From Bacilli bacterium (GTDB lineage Bacteria > Bacillota_I > Bacilli_A > RF39 > UBA660), in NCBI GenBank assembly GCA_017525035.1, contig JAFXTH010000018.1:1-60522 (forward strand): 60,522 nt of DNA, written 5' to 3'. Positions within the stretch are counted from its first letter, which is position 1. Each line of letters starts with the position of its first letter. Positions 8,045-17,731 of this stretch are shown here, one piece after another. The translations under genes and the position numbers were made by a program. The notes beneath the pieces are model-generated. The model was not told where the DNA came from and did not search any database. It was given only the letters and a program-made list of their open reading frames with translations.

Positions 8045-11000
8045 ATGAATACTCAAGGACAAGTAAATTTAAAAACAATATTTGATGCTATCGATTTGTA
8101 TAAAGGCGCAGCAGTAGATGGTGGATTAGTAGAAATAATCGTGGTTCCATATGATGAAAATGGTAAGTATGATGATTCAAAAAGAAAGTTAACAATAGGA
8201 CTACAAGGTGGTTTCTCAAGAGATAGAGAAACATTTGTATTTGAAGATGCTAAAGAGTTTGATGAAGTAATCCTTCCTCAGATTTTGGCATATTATTCAA
8301 ATGACGATAAATTAGGTAAATGGGATGTAACAGTACCAGAAATGAAAGAAGCTACAGTTAAAGGAGTTAGTGAAACTGAAAGTGGTAACTTATTCTATGT
8401 AGAAACTTTAAATCCAGAGTTATTTGATGAGTTAGATAAAAAACAAGAAGAAGTAAAAAATAAAACCGTTTATAAAAAGCCTTTATTAACAGATACAGAC
8501 AAAGCATGGAAAGCTATATTAAGTTATGCTAAAGGAAGAACAAGATTAATTGATTTTTCTGGATTTGACTTTGATGCTCACGAGCAAGATGAATTATATA
8601 GATTAATCGACTTAATAGCAGATGAAAGCTTAGTAGATAAGAAAACTGTATTCGTAACAAAACCTGCACTTACTAAAGATAATATTGAAGAATTATTAAA
8701 AAATGTTGAAGCATTTGTTAAAAACAACTTTAATGGTGAATTTGTTGAAAAAGTTAGAAGAACAATTGATGCAATGCAACTATCGAAGTTAGCTATTAAT
8801 GAAAAAAGATTTAACCAAAGATTTGATAGAGAAGATGCTAAAGTAAAAGCTAAAGTAGATTTTGCTAAAGTTCAATTAGGTGGATTAAAGAGCAATTACT
8901 TTGGAAGCAGTAATCATAAAGCAGTAATTGAAAATTTATTAAAGGAATATGAAACTTCTGATGCTTATACAGAAGAGCAAAAGGGTGAATATACTGAATA
9001 CTGCAATGAAATCTTAGGATTAATTGATAAGACAAGAAAAGATAAAGAAGTAGTTGAAAAAACTGAAGTTGATATAAATGCACCATTAAGTGCAAAACAA
9101 GAAAGCCAAGAATATACAGATGACTACGAAAGATTCCGTGAAATGGTTGATCTTGTAAGACTTGGAAAGAAAGATGAAGAAAGATACGAAATAATTGTTG
9201 AACCAGATAAAGATGATCCTAACGTTAGAAGAGTTAGAATATCTATTCTAGATGGTGTATCAAGAAATGATACTTTTGAGTTTGTATTTACTGATGGAGC
9301 AAAATTTGATGAAGAATTTCGTGATATTTTAGATACAATCTATAAAGATGATCCAAAATTCATGACTGTTAATGTTCCAGGTGAAGAAACTAAGAGACAT
9401 TCACTAAAATTTACAAGGGATAAAAATGAAATACTTATTAAAGATGCACCTGAATCATTAGTTTATGAAAAAACTAAATTGGTAGATGTAGTTAAGACTG
9501 ATGAACCTCCAACTCATCCGCCAATGACAGAAGTAGTAGAAAAAGAAGTTAAAGAATCAGAAGAGAAAAAAGAAGAAATTGAAACTGGAAAAATTTATTC
9601 TACTCCTGAAATTGTTGAAGGCGCTCGCGAGGAAGCGAAAATTCAAAGAGAAAAGGCAATACTTTTTGAAGGCGCTTTAGAGCAAGCAAGAATTTTCAAA
9701 GAAGCACAAGAAAAAGCTCAATCAAAAGATTATCAATTGATTGAAAAATATAGAACACTAATTAAGAAATTTAATGGATATAATAATTTAGCTAAAGCAA
9801 TTAGTTCATCTAGTGATGAATTAACTGATGAAGATAAAGCATTATTTAGTGAGCTTAATGCACGTATAACTGAAAGTGTTAAAGAAGTAAATGAATATTC
9901 AAGAAAAGATTCATTAATTTTAGAAGAAAAAGAAGCTGAAAAAAGAGCATATGACTTGCTATATCACGCTGCAGAACTTGAAGCAGAATACATGACTGAT
10001 GAAGAATTAAAAGCTGCTATAGAATCAATGGCAAAAAATGTAGAAAATGGTGTTATATCAGCATCAATTGCAAGTGCTGCTTGTGAAGTCGAAGAAAGAG
10101 ATAGATTAATAAGAACTGAACTTTCAAAAGAAATAGAAGAAGAGTTAAGTAATGAAGAGGTTCTTGAACAATATAAAGAATTAATTATAAAATTCGGTGG
10201 TTATAGTGAATTTACTGATGCACTTCATAGAATATCTGATAGAGAATTAGAAACTGAAGATTTAGCATTATATGATGAACTAAAAAGACGTATTTCTGAA
10301 AATGTTGAATTAACAAATAGATTAGCAAGTAAGAAAGAGCCACTTACTGAAGATGAGATAAAAGAAGCAGAAGAGTCAAATGATTTCTTATATAAAGTTT
10401 CAGATACTGAAGCACAATATATGACAGATGAAGAACTAGAATCTGTAGTTGATTCATTGGCAGAAGACGTAAAAAACGGTATGCTATCTGCAATAATTGC
10501 AACAAATGCTATCCAAGTAGAAATGAGAGATAGAATAGTTACAAGAACACTTGCACAAGAACCAACTGTTGAGTTGGAAGATCAAAATGATCAAGTATTA
10601 AGAAAAGTTATAATTGATGGGTCACGTGAGGAAGCTGAAATTCAAAGTGAAAAAACTAGAGTTATTGAAGGTGCTAAAGATCAAGCTATAGACATTGTTA
10701 ACGAAGAAGAAAAACGCGCAGCTAAACCATCAACTTCTGCAGGAGATTTTGATCCATATACAGCAGTTCAAAAATACCAAGATATTATGGAAAAAGCAGG
10801 TGGATATGCTCAAGCAATGGAGGCATTTGCTAAACCAGAAAGTGGCGTATTAACAGCAGAAGAAATAAAATTCTTAGAAGAATTTAATGAATATGTTATT
10901 AGCATGGTAGATAAGTTAAATACACTAACTGCTAAGAAAGAACCATTAAGTATAAAAGAATATAGAGATAAAATGAATGCATCTCATTTCTTATATGCAG

Positions 11001-14000
11001 TTGCTGAAATAGATGCAGCATATATGACTTCTGAAGAAATAGCAGAATATATGAAGATAGTTAGAGATTTACCTCCAGTAAATAAAATGCTTAATCCAGG
11101 AGTATATATTCGCGCAAGAGCATTTGAAGCAGAAGAAAGATATAGATTAGTAAATGAGGGATTAGAAAACCCTGATAGAAGTATCGCTATAGAAGGATCT
11201 CAAGAAGAAGCTGCCATTCAAAGTGAGAAAACTAGAGCTATTGAAGGAGCTAAGGAACAAGCTAAGAATTTAGTTAAGACTCAAACACCAGTAGCTGAAA
11301 ATCGTATTGATACTATGATGAGAAAGTATGAAGCTATAATTCAAAAGGCAGGAGGATACAAAGCATTACGAGATTATATGGCTCGTCCAGATGCTAATGG
11401 TGTATTAACTGGTGAAGAAGTAAAATTTGTAAATGATTTATCATTTGAAATAGGTGCAAAAGTTGCCGCATTAATAAATACTTCAACAAAGGGTTCTGCA
11501 TTAACACCAGAAGAATATAATACTAATAAATATGCAAGGGAATTTGTTGAAAAAGTTAGTAAGATAGATGCAAAATACATGTCAGAAAAAGATTTACAAA
11601 AGTATATTGCTAGAATAGATGGAATGTCAGCTAAGAAGAAAGCTGCTAACCCAGCTGCTTTACTTCGCTGTGCAACATTCAAGGCACAAATGCAAAACAA
11701 AGGTTTAGACAAAAAAGAGGAAAAAACTGTTGAAAGAGTTGTAGAACCGGTAGTTCCAACACCTCCAAAAACTAAACCAGCACCAACAGCTCCAGTAGAT
11801 GAAAGAGAAATTGTTGAAGGAGCAAAAGAAGAAGCTCGTAGAATTGCTTTTGATGAAGAAAAAGCAAAAACATCATTATTAAATAATGGAGTTTTCGATA
11901 ACTTATGTGCAGCATTTGATGGACTAGTACAAAAATATGGAAGTCTTGATGAACTTTATGACAAAGTTGATAATAAAGAATTACCTGCACATGAAGAAGA
12001 AGCTTTCTTAGCACTTCATGATTATCTAAATGCTAATGAAAGAGTATATAGACTTATTTCATTAGTTCCAAACCCTACACCAGCACAATTGAAACAACAA
12101 GAAGAATGCGGTAAAGTACTTCGTACATATGATGCAATGGTTGCAAAACATATGAGTGATAAAGAACTAGAAGGATATGTTGACAACCTAAAAACTATGG
12201 TTGCAGGTAGAGAAAAAATGTATCCAACAGTTGTTATTAGAATAGCAGCATTCGAAGCAGAATTAGAATCAAGAAAAGCTAAAAAACAACCAAAAGAAAT
12301 GGATACAAAAACTAGTGAAAGAGTAGACAAATTCTTAGACGGATTGCTTGCAGCAATTGATAAAAGAGAAAAGAAAGAAACAACTAACACTAAAGCTACA
12401 GCAGCAAGTTTTGAACAATTACATGAATATACAAAAAAATATAAGATTAATGGACCATTAGAAATATATAATAGAGAAACAGGAAAACTATATGTTCCTA
12501 GTACTGAAGAAGAAAAGAGAAATATAGAGTTTGCTTATTACTGGGGAGTAATGGTTGGTAAAAATGATAAGAATGCATCTGAATTTGCATTCGGTGAAGA
12601 TGGTAAAAAGCTATTTGACATAATGGATGTTCAATTCAAAGAATCACTTCTAAGAGGAATTGATATTGATTTTGAATCACTAGAAAGACAATTTGTAGAT
12701 TCAAAAGTAGCAAATGCTCAAGAAATCTTTGATAGTTTATTCAAAACAGATACATTAAGAAAATATGTAACTCAGTATTATCAAGAATCATTAGGTATGG
12801 AAGTTGATAAGACTGATGAGTTCGATAAACGTATGGCACAAGAATATGCTGAATATAGAAAACTATTCGATTTAAATGCTAAACGTATGTTATCTGAAAC
12901 AGGAGTTAAGAGATTAAATCTATTAAAAGATAAAAAAGGCCCTATCGAAGTAATGGAAAAGGCCAATAAAGAATTATATGAAGCTTTAATGAAACTATCT
13001 ACATTATCTAAAACTAAACAGGATGATGAAGAATATAGAAAAGCACAACAAGAATATAATAGATTAAAAAGAGAAAATGATTCAGAATATCAAGAAGCAA
13101 TAAGAGAATTTAATGTTCCAGAAGATATGTTAATTCCTGGATTTGAAAACAATTTCTATGATATTTTAGATACTGTTAAAGAATCAGGAGTTGAATTAAC
13201 AGATCACGTTAAGAAAGTTCTTGAATATGTTGCTTTAGATAAAGAGAGATATTTTGGAGAATTAACTCGTGAACAAGAAGATAAGTTAATTGATTCAGTA
13301 ATTGGATCATACCATGCATTCATTCTTGAAAGAGAAAGACAAACAGCAACTATTGCGGATGCAAGAGAAGATGCTTTATTAGATACTCAAGAAACATTCA
13401 AGAATAGAATTATACAAGAACTTAAGATGTCTCCTTTAGCAAAAACTGTTAACGAAGAAAAAGTTGATGAGAAAGCAGAAAAAGAAGCTGAAGAATTATT
13501 AAAAGAACAAGAAGATAAGAATGAAGAAAGAATTGCTGCACTTGTTTTAGATGACAAGCACAGAGAAATTGCTGATTACTTTAAATATATGGCTAAAGCT
13601 AAAGTTAAAAAGCTTACTAAGGGAGAAATGGTATTAATTAGTAAACTTGCTGAAGCTAATGAAGTAGTTAGAGATTTAGAAGAAGCAAGAAAGAAATCTC
13701 CAGAAGAGTATGAGAAATTACACGAGAAGTATGGAGAAGAACTTATTGAAGTAATGGAAAAGGCAGCCATTGTTGAATTAGGTATCGACAAAGAGGAAGA
13801 AGAAATTGTCGAAAGAAGCGAAGAAGATGTTGAAAGAGACTTCGAAAATGTTGTAGCAATGACTGGCAAAGAAGTAGTTCCACAAGAACTTGTTGGATAC
13901 TATGCACTTGTAAAAAGCTTCGAAAAATTTGCTGATAAATATTCAGTTGAAAAAGTAGATAATGAAACAAAGATATATGATGTTAATACTAATATAGAAT

Positions 14001-15445
14001 ATAAACCAACTAGACAAGATGAGAAGTCAACAATTCTTCTTGGAAATCATTGGATGAGAAGTGTTGGTATACCAAGCTTGGTAGACAATGCTAAATTATA
14101 TGCTATATTAACAGAAGCTTGTTTAGATTCATATGGAAAAGAAGAAGGTCTTGATTTAGAAAAATTAAGAGAAGACTTTATTGCTACAGGAATTGAAAAT
14201 GCTGATGTATGCTTCGATAACTTGTTTGCAGATGGTAAAGCTGAATTTATAAGAGAACAAATTGCACATATTTCTGACTTGTCTGAACATGAAAGAAAAC
14301 ATGGAGTTATTCCTTATGGATTTGGTAAGTTGAAAGACTTAGTTGAGAAATATGTAATAAATCCAGAAGACGGACATGCTGTTGAAAGAGATAATCCTGA
14401 TGTAAAAGGACCAGAGGATCCAGATGTTGAAAATGAAATTAAATTAGGTAATTTTGTTGAAAGCGTATTCGGTAACCATGAAAATGGTAACAAACTAGAT
14501 TTAAGTATATTTACTGGTAAATTATTCTCAAAACTAAAGATGCTAGTAAGCACTATTAAAGATATGATCTTAAATGCTTTAGGTGTTGATAAAGAAGAAA
14601 TATTAAATGTTATGGATAACCTTGATGGAGGATATGAATTTGCTGATAAGTTAGTTGGTGATGATGATTCTCTTGAAAATATGGTTGAATATGTTAGCAC
14701 AAAATATAAGACTAAAAATCCATTAGTAAATAAATTAATTAAAGTAGCTGCAGATAAGCTTGTAGAAGCTGAAAAACAAGCAGATGCTGAAAATATTGCA
14801 GTAGCAGAAAAGAATAATGAACCTGAAGTAGTACCGGTAGTAAATGATCTTGGAGATCAAAAAGAAGTATTACCAGTTGAAAAACCAGTTGACACTAAAG
14901 AAATTGATCCAGTAGTAGGTCAAGAGGCAACAAAAGAAGTTGATCCAGTAATAAATGATCTTGGAGATCAAAAAGAAGTATTACCAGTAGAGAAACCTAT
15001 TGATAATAAAGAAGTTATGTCAGTAGAGACTGCTATTGAAGAATTAACTGGATATATGGATATGACTTATGACTTTAATGAAACACGTAAAGTTCCAACA
15101 TCTATAAGAGTATTCTTCAGTAATGAAAATCCTACAGTTGGTGAAGTTATATTCTCAACAGGATCAGGAGATGATGAGTTCACATTATTCCATCAATCAT
15201 TTGCAAAAGAAGATATAGAAAGTAAGATTTTACCGGTTATAGCTGGAAAGTTCACTGAATTAAATGAAAGTCTTACTAAGGTTCCTGCATATGAAGTACA
15301 AGGAAGAAAGAAGAACGAATTATTCTACTTAGGTGGAGAAATTGAAAACTTATTCCAAGTTTCAAACGCATCACCTGAAATAATTGATTTAGCAGATAAA
15401 TTAATGCAAAACAAAAAAACAGAAGAACAACAAATGACTTTATAA
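8045..15445 (+). CDS. Giant multi-repeat intracellular protein (EQA-repeat family)
   Basis: This 2466-residue protein shows no signal peptide, membrane segment or anchor. I do not recognise a known family. Visible layout: a domain of about 120 residues at 5-120, recurring near 359-480 and 2328-2453; EGA[R/K]EEA...EGAxEQA units near 521, 853, 1044 and 1253; five copies of a helical module of about 125 residues between 562 and 1415; a domain of about 120 residues at 1457-1582 repeated at 1953-2082; and charged coiled coil elsewhere. The start is ATG 8045, after GTGGAGG; longer TTG forms run through the terminator. It leads an operon with a membrane protein and galE. A structural or scaffolding role is only a guess. 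Confidence 0.85.
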   Translation: MNTQGQVNLKTIFDAIDLYKGAAVDGGLVEIIVVPYDENGKYDDSKRKLTIGLQGGFSRDRETFVFEDAKEFDEVILPQILAYYSNDDKLGKWDVTVPEMKEATVKGVSETESGNLFYVETLNPELFDELDKKQEEVKNKTVYKKPLLTDTDKAWKAILSYAKGRTRLIDFSGFDFDAHEQDELYRLIDLIADESLVDKKTVFVTKPALTKDNIEELLKNVEAFVKNNFNGEFVEKVRRTIDAMQLSKLAINEKRFNQRFDREDAKVKAKVDFAKVQLGGLKSNYFGSSNHKAVIENLLKEYETSDAYTEEQKGEYTEYCNEILGLIDKTRKDKEVVEKTEVDINAPLSAKQESQEYTDDYERFREMVDLVRLGKKDEERYEIIVEPDKDDPNVRRVRISILDGVSRNDTFEFVFTDGAKFDEEFRDILDTIYKDDPKFMTVNVPGEETKRHSLKFTRDKNEILIKDAPESLVYEKTKLVDVVKTDEPPTHPPMTEVVEKEVKESEEKKEEIETGKIYSTPEIVEGAREEAKIQREKAILFEGALEQARIFKEAQEKAQSKDYQLIEKYRTLIKKFNGYNNLAKAISSSSDELTDEDKALFSELNARITESVKEVNEYSRKDSLILEEKEAEKRAYDLLYHAAELEAEYMTDEELKAAIESMAKNVENGVISASIASAACEVEERDRLIRTELSKEIEEELSNEEVLEQYKELIIKFGGYSEFTDALHRISDRELETEDLALYDELKRRISENVELTNRLASKKEPLTEDEIKEAEESNDFLYKVSDTEAQYMTDEELESVVDSLAEDVKNGMLSAIIATNAIQVEMRDRIVTRTLAQEPTVELEDQNDQVLRKVIIDGSREEAEIQSEKTRVIEGAKDQAIDIVNEEEKRAAKPSTSAGDFDPYTAVQKYQDIMEKAGGYAQAMEAFAKPESGVLTAEEIKFLEEFNEYVISMVDKLNTLTAKKEPLSIKEYRDKMNASHFLYAVAEIDAAYMTSEEIAEYMKIVRDLPPVNKMLNPGVYIRARAFEAEERYRLVNEGLENPDRSIAIEGSQEEAAIQSEKTRAIEGAKEQAKNLVKTQTPVAENRIDTMMRKYEAIIQKAGGYKALRDYMARPDANGVLTGEEVKFVNDLSFEIGAKVAALINTSTKGSALTPEEYNTNKYAREFVEKVSKIDAKYMSEKDLQKYIARIDGMSAKKKAANPAALLRCATFKAQMQNKGLDKKEEKTVERVVEPVVPTPPKTKPAPTAPVDEREIVEGAKEEARRIAFDEEKAKTSLLNNGVFDNLCAAFDGLVQKYGSLDELYDKVDNKELPAHEEEAFLALHDYLNANERVYRLISLVPNPTPAQLKQQEECGKVLRTYDAMVAKHMSDKELEGYVDNLKTMVAGREKMYPTVVIRIAAFEAELESRKAKKQPKEMDTKTSERVDKFLDGLLAAIDKREKKETTNTKATAASFEQLHEYTKKYKINGPLEIYNRETGKLYVPSTEEEKRNIEFAYYWGVMVGKNDKNASEFAFGEDGKKLFDIMDVQFKESLLRGIDIDFESLERQFVDSKVANAQEIFDSLFKTDTLRKYVTQYYQESLGMEVDKTDEFDKRMAQEYAEYRKLFDLNAKRMLSETGVKRLNLLKDKKGPIEVMEKANKELYEALMKLSTLSKTKQDDEEYRKAQQEYNRLKRENDSEYQEAIREFNVPEDMLIPGFENNFYDILDTVKESGVELTDHVKKVLEYVALDKERYFGELTREQEDKLIDSVIGSYHAFILERERQTATIADAREDALLDTQETFKNRIIQELKMSPLAKTVNEEKVDEKAEKEAEELLKEQEDKNEERIAALVLDDKHREIADYFKYMAKAKVKKLTKGEMVLISKLAEANEVVRDLEEARKKSPEEYEKLHEKYGEELIEVMEKAAIVELGIDKEEEEIVERSEEDVERDFENVVAMTGKEVVPQELVGYYALVKSFEKFADKYSVEKVDNETKIYDVNTNIEYKPTRQDEKSTILLGNHWMRSVGIPSLVDNAKLYAILTEACLDSYGKEEGLDLEKLREDFIATGIENADVCFDNLFADGKAEFIREQIAHISDLSEHERKHGVIPYGFGKLKDLVEKYVINPEDGHAVERDNPDVKGPEDPDVENEIKLGNFVESVFGNHENGNKLDLSIFTGKLFSKLKMLVSTIKDMILNALGVDKEEILNVMDNLDGGYEFADKLVGDDDSLENMVEYVSTKYKTKNPLVNKLIKVAADKLVEAEKQADAENIAVAEKNNEPEVVPVVNDLGDQKEVLPVEKPVDTKEIDPVVGQEATKEVDPVINDLGDQKEVLPVEKPIDNKEVMSVETAIEELTGYMDMTYDFNETRKVPTSIRVFFSNENPTVGEVIFSTGSGDDEFTLFHQSFAKEDIESKILPVIAGKFTELNESLTKVPAYEVQGRKKNELFYLGGEIENLFQVSNASPEIIDLADKLMQNKKTEEQQMTL
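14841..14988 (+). repeat. Two near-identical copies of a 37-bp coding repeat
   Basis: The same 37 bases, encoding NDLGDQKEVLPV, occur at 14841-14877 and 14952-14988. The copies are 111 bases apart in a Pro/Val/Asp-rich linker. Identity at DNA level implies a recent in-frame duplication. Confidence 0.85.
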
Positions 15446-15468
15446 TTAACTAATTACGGAGAGGGAAA

Positions 15469-16278
15469 ATGAATCTTAAAAAACCATTTAGAACAACTTT
15501 ATTTATTGTATTATTGGTTATTGATTTAATATTCCTCTCTTTTTTAGTTTCATTAAAAAACGTATCAAATAAGGACTATTTAGTATCTAAAATTAAAGAT
15601 TTTGATATAGTAAGATATGTTAAGGAAAGAGATTATATAATAGAAAGTACCAACAATCTTAGATACCCGATTGAAATATATAATTATATAGATGTTGATA
15701 CTTTTAATAAGATAGGGGAAGAAGCTGTTAATAACATATTTAGCGGAGAAAAAAACATTTTAGAAAGTGAAAAGTTAACTAATTTATTAAAGAAATCAAT
15801 TGATTATTACGACGCTGAAAACAATGCTGATTCCATATCACATGCTAAAAAAGACTTACAAAGATTTTCTACAGAAGTATCGTATAAAATTAACAATGAT
15901 AGTGTAGTAAAATTACTAAAATTTTCAACAGTTGTTACTAATTCTTTTGTATATGCTATCCCATATTTAATAGCAATTGTTTTTACTACATTAATAATAG
16001 TATTTGAAAAGAAAAAAGGCCTTTTAATTGGAGGCGTAATATATACATTATATTCTTTATATTTATATTATTTTGATAATAATTTTATAAGAAGATTATA
16101 TGTTGAAGGAAACTTTTATTCATACTTTAAAGGTTTTAAAAAGTATACATTTAACTTAAATACTTTATATACCATTTGTTTTATTTTAGGTTTTGTATTA
16201 TTATTAATATGGACGATATTTTATATTAAGAAAGTAGTAAGAAGGGTTAAAGTTAGTTCTTATGACTTTGGGAGGTAA
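15469..16278 (+). CDS. Membrane protein of unknown function
   Basis: This 269-residue protein has an N-terminal membrane segment (about residues 10-30) and an extracytoplasmic or soluble loop of about 130 residues. Three further hydrophobic helices follow (about 160-182, 185-202 and 230-252), with a basic tail. No family is recognised and no catalytic motif is evident. RBS GGAGAGGG precedes ATG 15469, only 23 bases after the giant repeat gene and with no terminator between them. galE starts one base after its stop. Co-transcription is therefore likely, and a functional link to the giant protein is possible. Confidence 0.75.
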   Translation: MNLKKPFRTTLFIVLLVIDLIFLSFLVSLKNVSNKDYLVSKIKDFDIVRYVKERDYIIESTNNLRYPIEIYNYIDVDTFNKIGEEAVNNIFSGEKNILESEKLTNLLKKSIDYYDAENNADSISHAKKDLQRFSTEVSYKINNDSVVKLLKFSTVVTNSFVYAIPYLIAIVFTTLIIVFEKKKGLLIGGVIYTLYSLYLYYFDNNFIRRLYVEGNFYSYFKGFKKYTFNLNTLYTICFILGFVLLLIWTIFYIKKVVRRVKVSSYDFGR

Positions 16279-16279
16279 T

Positions 16280-17278
16280 ATGAAAGTACTTGTTACAGGT
16301 GGATGTGGTTATATTGGTAGCCATACATGTGTAGAGCTTTTAGATAGTGGATATGATGTTGTAGTTGTTGATAACTTATCTAATTCTAAAGAAGATGTAA
16401 TTGATAAGATTGAAACAATTACAGGCAAAAAAGTTAAATTCTATAAAGAAGACATTTGTAATAAAGATAAAATGAATGAAATATTTACTAGCGAGAAAAT
16501 AGATGCAGTAATCCATTTTGCGGGATTCAAGGCAGTTGGTGAAAGTGTTGCTAAACCACTTATGTATTATAGAAATAATATAGATTCAACACTTACTTTA
16601 TTAGAAGTAATGAAAGAACATAATTGTAAAAAAATAGTATTTTCATCTAGTGCAACCGTATATGGAAAACCAGCTAGTTTACCAATAACTGAAGATTTTC
16701 CACTTCAGACTACTAATCCATATGGAAGTACTAAATTAATGATAGAAATGATCTTAAATGATTTATATATATCTGATAATGATTGGTCTATTGCAATATT
16801 AAGATATTTTAATCCAATTGGAGCTCATAAGAGTGGACTAATTGGAGAAAATCCTAATGGAATACCTAATAATTTAATGCCTTATATAGTTAAAGTTGCT
16901 AATAAAGAATTACAAGAATTAAGCGTATTTGGTAATGACTATGACACTATAGATGGTACTGGTGTAAGAGATTATATCCATGTAGTAGATTTAGCTAAAG
17001 GTCATATTAAAGCAATTGAAAAGGTAACTAAAGATAAAGGTATTGATAAATATAACTTAGGAACAGGTAAAGGTTATAGTGTATTACAAATAATTAATAC
17101 ATTTAAAACTGTTAATAATATTGATGTTCCTTATAAAATAGTAGATAGAAGACCAGGAGATATAGATGCATGTTATGCTTCTACAAAGAAAGCTAACGAT
17201 GTGTTAAATTGGCATGCAGAACTAGAGATTGAAGAAATGTGTAGAGATGCATGGAACTTTGTAAATAAGAATAGATAG
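16280..17278 (+). CDS. galE: UDP-glucose 4-epimerase
   Basis: This extended short-chain dehydrogenase interconverts UDP-glucose and UDP-galactose using NAD. I see the Rossmann motif TGGCGYIG at residues 6-13, the catalytic SSSATVYG serine region and YGSTK (YxxxK). The C-terminal NLGTGKGYSVLQ and RRPGDIDACYAS motifs are typical of GalE. Length 332 is normal. ATG 16280 follows GGGAGG; the upstream in-frame ATG (16262) lies inside the previous gene. It probably supplies nucleotide sugars for surface glycans or glycolipids. A GT4 glycosyltransferase lies just beyond sigG. Confidence 0.93.
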   Translation: MKVLVTGGCGYIGSHTCVELLDSGYDVVVVDNLSNSKEDVIDKIETITGKKVKFYKEDICNKDKMNEIFTSEKIDAVIHFAGFKAVGESVAKPLMYYRNNIDSTLTLLEVMKEHNCKKIVFSSSATVYGKPASLPITEDFPLQTTNPYGSTKLMIEMILNDLYISDNDWSIAILRYFNPIGAHKSGLIGENPNGIPNNLMPYIVKVANKELQELSVFGNDYDTIDGTGVRDYIHVVDLAKGHIKAIEKVTKDKGIDKYNLGTGKGYSVLQIINTFKTVNNIDVPYKIVDRRPGDIDACYASTKKANDVLNWHAELEIEEMCRDAWNFVNKNR

Positions 17279-17287
17279 GAGGCAGTT

Positions 17288-17677
17288 ATGAGAGTTTGTC
17301 CAGTTTGTGGTGAAACAAACGAAGATTGGATGGATATATGTCAAAGATGTGGTAATTCTCTATCACAAGATAAGAGTAATGAACTACCATATGACTATAC
17401 TAAGTCGCAATCTAATTATGATAATTATGTAAATGATTATAATGGTTATGATAATAATATGAATAACAATGTAAATAATAATGCAAATGAATATTATGAC
17501 TATGGTAATACTTATGATACAAACTATGACAATAGTTATGACATGGGAATGAATAATGCTGGATCAAATTCAAATAAGAAGCCAGCAGCTAATACTGATT
17601 TAAAGCTAATATTAATTATATTATTAATAATATTACTTTGTTTAATAGTAGTAGCATTCTATAAATTTACTAGTTAA
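17288..17677 (+). CDS. Zinc-ribbon, tail-anchored membrane protein
   Basis: This 129-residue protein begins with a zinc ribbon made of two CxxC pairs (CPVCG at residues 4-8 and CQRCG near 18). A long Asn/Tyr/Asp-rich, low-complexity linker follows, then a single C-terminal membrane helix (about residues 105-125). The zinc ribbon therefore faces the cytoplasm. Such zinc_ribbon_2-plus-helix proteins are common in Firmicutes and mostly uncharacterised. RBS GGAGGC precedes ATG 17288, ten bases after galE. It is the last gene before the hairpin in front of sigG. Confidence 0.8.
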   Translation: MRVCPVCGETNEDWMDICQRCGNSLSQDKSNELPYDYTKSQSNYDNYVNDYNGYDNNMNNNVNNNANEYYDYGNTYDTNYDNSYDMGMNNAGSNSNKKPAANTDLKLILIILLIILLCLIVVAFYKFTS

Positions 17678-17685
17678 TGAATAAT

Positions 17686-17731
17686 AATTCTTCTTTCATA
17701 TCACAATGATATAGAAAGGAGAATTTTTTTT
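17686..17731 (+). promoter_or_regulatory. Long hairpin that ends the upstream operon and sequesters the sigG RBS
   Basis: Bases 17686-17703 pair with 17707-17725 over a CAA loop, with one bulged A at 17713 and one G-U pair. The sigG Shine-Dalgarno AAAGGAG (17715-17721) lies wholly in the 3' arm. Eight T residues follow, the last two belonging to the sigG TTG start codon. It could be both an intrinsic terminator and a translational lid on sigG. The structure is read directly; the regulation is inferred. Confidence 0.75.
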
